DNA of 64,000 nucleotides from Cryptomeria japonica (Eukaryota; Streptophyta; Pinopsida; Cupressales; Cupressaceae), in assembly GCF_030272615.1 (NCBI RefSeq), contig NC_081410.1, forward strand, positions 505,437,442 through 505,501,441, in the 5' to 3' direction. The notes under the pieces were generated by a model, which was not told the origin of the DNA, searched no databases, and saw only the letters and a program-made list of their open reading frames with translations. Every line of letters starts with the position of its first letter. The stretch's first letter is position 1. The position numbers were made by a program, and so were the translations under genes. Shown here one piece after another: positions 57,501-64,000 of the stretch.

Positions 57501-58140
57501 AAATGCCTCATTACTTTACAACAATGTGGGAAAAATTATGGAGATATGGAATGAGCTGAGGAGAGATAAGGCCATTTTGACACCCGTTTTTGATAGATGG
57601 AGGCCTAGGGAGCAAGATCTAGAGTTCATGTGTGTATCATGTGATGAAGCAAGAGCCAATCCCATCATCAAATCCACTTCTGATATTGCAAAAGTCTTAA
57701 TGCAATTGGCGGTAGAAGTGGACAATGTGGATAGGAAGGTTAATTTGTGTAAGAAGGAATACACTGATCAAGTTTTTGAGTTGCTCCCAGGAATTTTTGC
57801 TAATCAGGATTAGTTAAAAGACAAGTAGATATGGCTTAAAGAGATAGAGGCTAAATTGTCAGCAAGAGTTAAAGGAATCATTGATCTTGATGATACTTCT
57901 TTCTTTGTTGTGACAATACAAGAGATAGAAAAAATTAAGTCACATTATGGTTTCCTTAATTCAGAAGTCAAGAAACTGAGAAATTCTTGGAAAAGGTTGA
58001 CTAAAATTAAAGATGATGTGATTAATTTTTCATGGCCAATAGAAGAGATATATAGTGAGTGGGCAACTAAATATGCTACCCAGGATCCGAAACAGTTGGA
58101 GAGCGCCCCTGAAAAGACAGAAGAGGTTGCAACAGAATAA
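54537..58140 (+). pseudogene. LTR-encoded accessory ORF of G1 (~1200 codons), function unknown
   Basis: Starts MAPKREFFGKVNYLERS at ATG 54537, the start shared with G2. Frame 1 runs to about 56640 with TAG at 55032 and 55854. A one-base change in an A7 run near 56640 then moves the frame, which continues to TAA 58138 with stops at about 56714, 56842, 57043, 57163, 57811 and 57826. The N-terminal ~500 residues are globular (VEINAEEFRMAFGLNEF, LRAKGMYWALCQVLGE, GWYSLLMHLFLFKGGDYF). A linker with KGKRKIQD and SPKKQR follows, then acidic and coiled-coil segments (EIEKIKSHYGFLNSEVKKL) and EIWNELRRDKAI. No Gag, protease or polymerase motif is present. It could be a plant-transposon-type accessory protein. 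It lies in U3, in sense. Confidence 0.8.
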
Positions 58141-59114
58141 CAGGTTGAAGTAACTGCAGAGGCTGAAAAGTGCTTGTAACTGTTTTTGCGAAAAGCTTGT
58201 AACCTCTTTATTTTGAAAGAGATGATTGTAACAAACTTTTCTCGAAAGGTCCAAAGATTTGTGCATCCATGTTGTTATAAATGGATACCAGGACTAGAGG
58301 AAAAGGGATCACAAAATTTTGTAAGAAAACGCTGCAAAAATTTATCTGAGCTTTTCTAAGTCTAATGGAGAATCAGAATTTATTGTAATATTTCTTGAAC
58401 TGAATATCAATATACAGGCCATTGGTTTTGAGTAAAGCTTTGTGTTGTCTTCAAGTTCGTTCACAAATTTATTTACTGTTTTCATTCTGAATAATCCAGG
58501 GTTGTTCCGTTTGAATGGAATTGCAAAGCAATTTTAGTATAAGTTTTTGTTAGCTTTTCTCTTTAGGAGGGAAATTAAATACGCGGGATCACTCATACCA
58601 GTAAATTCTTTGGGAGGAATTTTGAATTTTGAGGACCATAGCTTAGTTTGGAATGCTTGAATTTTTGTATGTGTCATGCATATATAAGGATTAATAGAAA
58701 CCAAGCCGATGGGAAGCATAAAGATGTATTGTTTGAGGAGTTTTATTTGAGTTTAGATGACTTTGTAACCTTGGATAAGGCACTGGTATTAATTGAAGTT
58801 GTTTATTGCATGTTTTGTTGATCGAAATGCTGAATTTAAGTATAATTTCCATCCTTTGTTTTCAGTTGATTTCAAGGTGAATAAATCCACTGGTTTTCTG
58901 GACTGGTTTGCTGTGGGTTTTTGTTTGAAAGTGTGAATTTAATTCACAAAGGTATACCTACCTGGACTCCGAGGAAGCCCAAAGTGTAGAAGGTCTATCC
59001 AAACCTTGTCATATGTTGTCTAGAGAATTTCTTTATCTCCGATATCTCTTTTGCACCAAGCTTAAATCATATTATTCTAAGGATATTAAAGGGAATCAGA
59101 TTTTGAAGACAACA
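58141..59114 (+). promoter_or_regulatory. Distal U3, TATA box 2 and R/U5 of the G1 LTR
   Basis: TGTTATAAATGGATACC (TATA at 58275-58282) follows the ORF by ~135 bases and precedes the LTR end by ~840 bases, the expected position for the genomic RNA promoter. No ORF of note. Ends ...GAAGACAACA. Confidence 0.5.
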
Positions 59115-59118
59115 AAAG

Positions 59119-59136
59119 TGGCGACTCTGCTGGGGA
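59119..59136 (+). other. Primer-binding site of G1 (tRNA-Arg type)
   Basis: TGGCGACTCTGCTGGGGA. Ogre/Tat elements use primer sites of the form TGGCGACTC...GGGGA, assigned to tRNA-Arg. The position just after an ACA LTR end supports the boundary. Confidence 0.85.
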
Positions 59137-59313
59137 GAGTTATAAAAAAGATATAAACACAGATCTGTGTCGAGACTTGTAAAGAAAATTGTTGTGTGTT
59201 TGTGGGTAAGACTGCTTGTTTTCATTTTTTCCCATAGTTTTGTGGGTGGTGACTCTGTTACTATTGAACCAGCCCTTGTGAGATATGAATTTTCTAAAAG
59301 GAAGACAAGCGAG

Positions 59314-60704
59314 ATGCAAGGAAATAAGAACACAAGATCATTCATGAAGAAACATCCTCGTGAAACCTTGCGAGAAGGTGTGCCAGAACAGTCACGAAGA
59401 GGCCAGAAGAGATCTGTGTTGCATGAGCCATCAAATGCTGCGTGGGTGCAGAAAAATAATAATACTGGTAAGATGCCTGACCGACCTGTATATGCAAAGT
59501 CTAATTCATCTTCTAGAGATTCAGAGCATGATATTTTAGGTTTCCATTCAGGATTATTTGGAAATATTGATGATGCACCTATTTTAAATCAAGATCTATC
59601 TCATGCTAGTGTTTCTGCAAAAGATAGAACTAGTTCAAATACAATTAGGCACTCTATTCCTAGGACAATAGATGGGAACATTAGTCTAATTGACATAGAT
59701 CAAATTAATGCATTAGACTCTGAAAAAAATTTCCCTGATGAGGATAAGATGTCTCAAGAGATTGAAGATTTAAATAAAAGGGTCCATCATTTAATCTCCT
59801 TAAGAGCCCAAAAGGAGGCAAATAAGGAGAAGGAAGTTAAAGACAAATTAATGGAAAGTGATAGGCTTCTTAGACAGATAGCTGATCTTGAAATGCTTGC
59901 TAAGGAAAAAGAAAAAAGTGATGAGGAAGGCCCTGTGATTAGGGAAATCCTAATCCCTAAAACTAGACAAGCTTGTAAGTCAGTAGCCCAACCAATTAGG
60001 GAAGTATTTAATGACTCCCAGCTTCCTAAAGCTAATTTAGACAAAGGAAAACAGAAATGGGTAGATGATGAAGTAGAATCTAAAACTGCAGAAGGGATTT
60101 CTCATAGGATTCTAGCACGTGAGAGAGAGATGGAAAGGATGAGGAAAGAAAAGGAAGATCTCCAAATGGAACTGGAAAAGGCTGAGTTAGAAGCAGCGAA
60201 TCAGGAACTAAAAAGAAAGATTAATTACTTAAAGGCTCCCCCTATTACGTTCCCATCGGAAGATCTTAGCAAGCCTAATCCCCAACATATTTCCTTTTCT
60301 CAGGTCAATACTCAACCTGCAGTTCATACTAACACTGCCTCAGTAAGCCAAATACCTGTGAATAAGCAATACATCCAAGCACCTCAATCTCCAATCCCAA
60401 AAGCTAAAATGACCATGGGAAATAATAGTGCTATTACCCCTTTTCAAAGAAGGCCAATCAATCTAGAACAATATAGGCAATTGTTTTTTGATGGGATCCT
60501 AGGATATCCAAATCATGTTCCTACTGAGCTAAGAGACAGACTCCATAAGTTTGCTGGGAACAATGCAATTAGTGCTGAGGAACATCTGAAATCTTTTGGG
60601 GATTTAATAAATGATTATGAGATAGCAGATGAAGATGTTATTATGAAACTATTTGTGCAATCCTTGGTTGATGATGCAAGAGATTGGTACAGAGGTCTTC
60701 CAGT
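59314..60704 (+). CDS. Gag of G1, open but cut by G2
   Basis: An open frame of at least 463 codons. ATG 59314 (MQGNKNTRSFMKKHPRETL) is the likely start; an upstream in-frame ATG at 59167 adds 49 codons of unlikely leader. Features in order: basic N-terminus, two coiled coils (EIEDLNKRVHHLISLRAQKE and EMERMRKEKEDLQMELEKA), and the gypsy capsid core EEHLKSFGDLINDYEIADED, VIMKLFVQSL and ARDWYRGLP. The last motif is the W-Y-x-x-L-P end of the plant retrotransposon Gag domain. The zinc knuckle and Pol would follow but the LTR of G2 starts at 60705. No stop is present in the visible part, so G1 was probably young when hit. Confidence 0.88.
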
Positions 60705-61058
60705 TGTTATCACTGTTTTAAAATTGGGTTCTTCTTTCCCCATAATTGGCTGTGGTACCTTGAAAATTTTCGAATAGGGTGTAGTCCCAAGTGCTTCAAC
60801 TTTATTCTAAACCTGGAGGGTTTAAGGGTTTTTTAAGTTTTAGACCTTATCTTTTTATTTTAAACCCTCTGGTTTCTATTTTGCCGTTACTTTATTTCAC
60901 TTAGGTCATGGGTCGTGGGGTCGTAGGAAGTGTCCCCCCTTGTTATTAACCTAGGCGGTTACGTTGATTATTTGAAAAAATTTCTCCTTGTATTATTTCG
61001 TTCTAAAGTGTCAGGCCCAGTAAACGTCGATCAACTTGAGAAAGGATCTGATGGTTGA

Positions 61059-61808
61059 CGCTATTTCGCAAGGGTAAAATGCTTCCCCTTTAAGGCCGCG
61101 AAATAGCGAGAATGAATGTCAGGCGTCCATGTGTCATGACGAAGGAAGTAAAGGATGTGGCTGTCAAAGAAAGTGGGGCCCCCGTGGTTTTCTTCTAGCG
61201 TATTAAAAGGTAGCACGTGGCACAAGTCACCACAGTCAGCGGGTCAAGATTAAAGGTTCAAAAGTGGGCCCCAAAGATGAGTCGGGTCGCAGGTGGAGAT
61301 GACCTGGCAGGGACAACTCTTAACAATTTATTGAGACCCCGTGGCTCCTTCCAGCAAATGACAGAATGACAAGTCAGATCTGAAAGTGACAAGGCGCCAG
61401 GTGTCCATTACATTTCCGCGGGTCCACCTCTTCTGCAAACCTTTAAAAGGGTTTAAATGCTGATCAATTTGAAATATGATCTAACGACCCGCGCTATTTC
61501 GCAAGGGTAAAGTGATCACTTCTTAAGGCCGCGAAATAGCGAAAATGAACAAGGACCGTCCACGTGTCTTGATGACACGCGGTCTAAAAGGAAACTGTGG
61601 GTCCGTATGGTTCCTGCTTGACAAATGAGAAATTGACAAGTTAGCTCCGAAAGTGACAAGGTGTCATATGTCCGTGACGTGTCCGTGGGCCCACCATTTC
61701 TGGGAGCCTTTTCGAAGGGTTAAATACCGATCGACTGTAGAGATGATCTGATGGTCGACGCTATTTCGCAAGGGTAAAGTGCTCACCCTTTAAGCCCGCG
61801 AAATAGCG
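61059..61808 (+). promoter_or_regulatory. Three spaced inverted-repeat pairs of the G2 LTR
   Basis: CGCTATTTCGC ... GCGAAATAGCG at 61059/61098, 61492/61531 and 61759/61798, each with exactly 28 bases between the arms, as in G1. GTCCACGTGTC(A/T)TGAT follows the last two (61559 and 61829), and GTCCATGTGTCATGAC follows the first. The last two are 267 bases apart and the first two 433. Confidence 0.8.
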
Positions 61809-61880
61809 AGAATGAATGTCAGCCGTCCACGTGTCATGATGATGACATGGCCAAAAGGGAAAAATGTGGGCCCGTCACGG

Positions 61881-61888
61881 TATAAAGG
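61881..61888 (+). promoter_or_regulatory. TATA box 1 of the G2 LTR
   Basis: CGGTATAAAGGGAGG, the counterpart of the G1 site, 501 bases before the ORF start. Confidence 0.6.
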
Positions 61889-62381
61889 GAGGCATTCGGC
61901 CAGTATCAAAACGGAATGCGAAGGGATTTTCTAAGCCAATGGTCGGATGCCGCGTGGTATTATGTAGCCAATAGAATAACGGGACCCAGACTAAAGACAA
62001 AGCCGTCAAAATGAAATTAACAGTGAAACACTTGCAGGAAGGTTGCGACCCGTTGGAGCTAAAATATGAATTCTCGTATGAATTCGATTTTGAAGGGACG
62101 ACCGAAGCATGCGGAATCAATGTTATAGTTAAGGCCCAGAGTACAAGCATTTGATTTCCTAACAACCAAGTAAGGATATCTTTTAAAAGATTTTTGCAGA
62201 AGAGCAGACGTAGAGTTATCCTTTTCCGAAACAGAGCAAGCGGTTCAGTTGCAGAGCAATTTCCTTCAAGCAAGCATCAGGTTCTCTCATGTTTTGAAGC
62301 AATTCTTATGTGGCTTTTAGATAAGATCATTCTCGTATTGCAGGATTGTTTAAGAGTGCATTCATTTTCTTGTATTTTCCA

Positions 62382-64000
62382 ATGGCTCCTAAAAGGGAAT
62401 TTTCTGGCAAGGTTGATTATCTAGAAAGAAGTGTATGTGATGATTTTTTAGAACAGTTGACGTCGTCAACTAACCAGGCATCAAAGGCCAAAGAGTTAGT
62501 GCCCAGGGCTCCCCGTCTGAAGATAGGAGAAGGATTATATGACAAAGGTAATTGGTTAAGAGACCCACAGGTTGGACTGTCTGGGTTGGGGCTGTTCAGA
62601 GTCGGATTTGGAATGAGGAATTCTCCTGTTCCTCAAAATAGCATTTGGGAACTAGATGTCGGGAAATTGGTAGTCCCAGGGGTGTTCATGGATACAGACT
62701 TGTTAACCCAAATGGCATTGAACTATGATTCAGTCACGAGATGCATCCGGGATGTTAATGGAAAAACCCTTGTGGAAATCAATGCAGAGGAATTGAGAAC
62801 AGCGTTTGGGCTCAATGAGTTCACAAACTTCCTGGAACCCATAAATTTCACACAATTAGCCCAAGTGTACAGTGCACAGAGGAGTCATCTTAGGAATGGG
62901 CCTCTTAAAGAACTTTTCCTAAAAATAGGAGGGTTAGCAGTTGTAGGGCCCAACACACAAGAGCCTTTTTCATTGAGTATGTTTACCTTAAGGGCTAAAG
63001 GCATGTATTGGGCACTTTGCCAAGTTCTAGGAGAGGATGCTGAAGTAAATATGCCAAATCATTACTTGTTAATGATTGTTCAGATTTTGAATCATTTTCT
63101 TGCTATCACATTTGATTATGCTTCTTATATTGCTAATGCTATCCATGGAGGGTTGATAGGAATAAAAAATGGGAAGGTGGATAGGCCATTCGGATGGTAC
63201 TCACTCTTGATGCACCTTTTCCTCTTCAAAGGTGGTGATTATTTCGCCAGTGGAATGGACCTGGTAAAAGAGAAGGAAGGAGAGAAGATGCCAGTACAAC
63301 TATGGAGCACTGTGTTGTCATGGGACAGAGAAGATGCTAGTTTCCTAAAGTTCGATAAATATTTTGCATCCAAAATAAGGACTCTCCTTTGCTCTGATAA
63401 CCCAAGAGTCCCCAAGGTTCTTCTGGAATTCCTAAGGCCAAAAGAATTCGCAGAGAACATCAAAATTGTTCATAACTGGGGTGACATGTACCTATATCCA
63501 GTCTCCACGGTTTTCAGAGTTTTTGGTTTCAGAGGCACCCCATTTTTGTTACCATACCAGGTCCCTCTCAAAGTGGGAATAGCTGAGATCCTTAGACAAA
63601 TTGGTGGCCTACAAGAGGCAGAGCTAACAGGCAGAGGTAAAGGGACTATTTTCCCTACAGCTACAATAGCCCACCAATTTGTAATTACAAAGGGAGGTTG
63701 GAATTGTTTTGAGGATTTCCTCAAACCCTACCATTTATCCACTGCAGTGTCCAGATGTGCTGATCCAGAGGACTTCTACAATGGTGTGTTCAGGAAGAAA
63801 GTAGCATACAGAGGTAGGCCTCATCAACTCCACTTTCCTGAAGACCTCATCAAGAATGAATTTGATTTAGATGAACAGGAATTGAGGAAAGAAAAATGGG
63901 TGGCTTACAAGAAAGCCTTGGATTTTGTGCATCAATTTGATGTTAGTTATGACCCATTGTCTAGCTTCTTCCCATTGGAAGAAAAAATAAATTTTTTGAT
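62382..64000 (+). CDS. LTR-encoded accessory protein of G2, intact over 539 codons (partial)
   Basis: From ATG 62382 (MAPKREFSGKVDYLERS) the frame is open to the last base of the window, 539 complete codons. Both early stop codons of G1 are sense here: CAG at 62877 and TGG at 63699. There is no indel relative to G1 over 440 codons. Over the first 166 codons, by hand, 42 codons differ silently and 12 change the residue, the mark of selection on the protein. Conserved segments include LVPRAPRLKIGEGLYD, NSIWELDVGKLVVPGVF, FSLSMFTLRAKGMYWALC, GGDYFASG and VSTVFRVFGFRGTPFLLPY. No known catalytic motif is seen; localisation is unknown. It probably extends another ~650 codons to the right. Confidence 0.85.
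   Translation, partial: MAPKREFSGKVDYLERSVCDDFLEQLTSSTNQASKAKELVPRAPRLKIGEGLYDKGNWLRDPQVGLSGLGLFRVGFGMRNSPVPQNSIWELDVGKLVVPGVFMDTDLLTQMALNYDSVTRCIRDVNGKTLVEINAEELRTAFGLNEFTNFLEPINFTQLAQVYSAQRSHLRNGPLKELFLKIGGLAVVGPNTQEPFSLSMFTLRAKGMYWALCQVLGEDAEVNMPNHYLLMIVQILNHFLAITFDYASYIANAIHGGLIGIKNGKVDRPFGWYSLLMHLFLFKGGDYFASGMDLVKEKEGEKMPVQLWSTVLSWDREDASFLKFDKYFASKIRTLLCSDNPRVPKVLLEFLRPKEFAENIKIVHNWGDMYLYPVSTVFRVFGFRGTPFLLPYQVPLKVGIAEILRQIGGLQEAELTGRGKGTIFPTATIAHQFVITKGGWNCFEDFLKPYHLSTAVSRCADPEDFYNGVFRKKVAYRGRPHQLHFPEDLIKNEFDLDEQELRKEKWVAYKKALDFVHQFDVSYDPLSSFFPLEEKINFL

Larger units (their letters stand above)
52684..59114 (+). repeat. 5' LTR of G1 (~6.4 kb) containing an ORF
   Basis: Order inside: a T-rich start, a 277 bp tandem repeat region with inverted-repeat pairs (53035-54162), TATA box 1 (53940), the accessory ORF (54537-58140), TATA box 2 (58275), an R/U5-like region, and the end at 59114, four bases before the primer site. 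The left edge is supported by the G2 copy and the right edge by the primer site. The main uncertainty is that no complete second LTR is visible to confirm the right edge. Confidence 0.65.
52684..60704 (+). mobile_element. Ty3/gypsy (Tat/Ogre-like) element G1 with giant LTR
   Basis: LTR 52684-59114, primer site 59119-59136 of tRNA-Arg type, Gag 59314-60704. Pol is not seen because a second family member, G2, starts inside Gag at 60705. The LTR starts TGTTATCATTG and ends GACAACA. Homology with G2 begins exactly at TGTTATCA in both copies, which fixes the left edge. G1 lies in the leader of element F. Confidence 0.75.
60705..64000 (+). mobile_element. Second G-family element (G2), 5' LTR entering from the right
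   Basis: Starts TGTTATCACTGTTTTAAAATTGGG-like sequence inside the G1 Gag and runs collinear with the G1 LTR to the window end. It differs from G1 by about 13% in the ORF and has three instead of five inverted-repeat pairs. A second LTR of G1 itself should be closer and should show neutral decay, so a separate insertion is the better reading. No polypurine tract precedes 60705, which also argues against a 3' LTR. Confidence 0.7.

Noticed and set aside
59202-59236. A short intron (GTAAGA ... CCCATAG) in the G1 leader
   Set aside because: About 35 bases is too short for a plant intron.
59167-59313. Hydrophobic N-terminal extension of the G1 Gag as a signal peptide
   Set aside because: It lies in the leader right after the primer site. 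The next ATG (59314) starts a typical basic Gag N-terminus, so the extension is probably untranslated.
52684-60704. A simple 8 kb tandem genomic duplication instead of retroelements
   Set aside because: The repeated unit starts exactly at TGTTATCA in both copies and a tRNA-Arg-type primer site lies right after an ACA LTR end.
60705-64000. Reading G2 as the 3' LTR of G1 after an internal deletion
   Set aside because: There is no polypurine tract before 60705. Divergence of ~13% with mostly silent changes in the ORF means the copies evolved separately under selection, unlike the two LTRs of one insertion. Still possible if G1 is a recombinant.

Overview
The window is plant nuclear DNA with no recognisable host gene. 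It is AT-rich and filled with nested LTR retrotransposons, most of them carrying point stops and frameshifts. Ty1/copia and Ty3/gypsy Gag-Pol motifs, initiator-methionine-type primer sites (TGGTATCAGAGC), TATA boxes in LTRs and old nested copies that have not been removed suggest a large-genome seed plant, probably a gymnosperm. That taxonomic reading is inference.

Layout. Left nest (1-11281): a small-LTR copia-type element J (LTR 11045-11281, minus) was hit by a Ty3/gypsy-type element H (minus, 10314 down to 3297). The H LTR received a solo LTR (8545-9474). The H 3' end received a reversed LTR of the C family (2698-3296), which was in turn hit by element A (3' end, LTR 392-2697). Middle (11282-20750): a TA/CA microsatellite block, an array of ~400 bp tandem repeats with an ~802 bp higher-order period, a LINE remnant, an unusual fold-back duplication at 15782-15979, a copia remnant K whose LTR carries a complete 378 bp TRIM (17372-17749), and a decayed ORF holding a TRIM-like solo LTR. 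Element B (20757-28499) is a nearly complete Sirevirus-like copia with a matching target-site duplication.

Right nest (28820-64000): copia element C carries two insertions. D (31761-38633) sits in its integrase region and F (minus, 39990-52683) in its reverse transcriptase. F was hit by E (45372-50160, a complete Tnt1/Tork-like copia with perfect 5 bp TSD) and by G1 (from 52684). G1 was hit by G2 (from 60705, running off the window).

The most unusual material is in D and G. D has LTRs, primer site and polypurine tract like its copia relatives but no protease, integrase or reverse transcriptase. It encodes a coiled-coil protein with four zinc knuckles and then a 1117-codon ORF of unknown function behind its own TATA box. 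G1 is a Ty3/gypsy (Tat/Ogre-like) element with a tRNA-Arg-type primer site and an apparent LTR of about 6.4 kb. Inside that LTR, upstream of the presumed genomic promoter, lies a ~1200-codon ORF with its own TATA box and a tandem array of 11 bp inverted repeats separated by a constant 28 bp. A second copy of that ORF (G2, 62382-64000) is open for all 539 visible codons. The two copies differ mainly at synonymous positions (hand count over 166 codons: 42 synonymous and 12 replacement codons), which indicates purifying selection. The D and G accessory proteins share an overall plan (N-terminal globular part, basic linker, C-terminal coiled coil) and may belong to one accessory-gene class carried by two unrelated LTR superfamilies.
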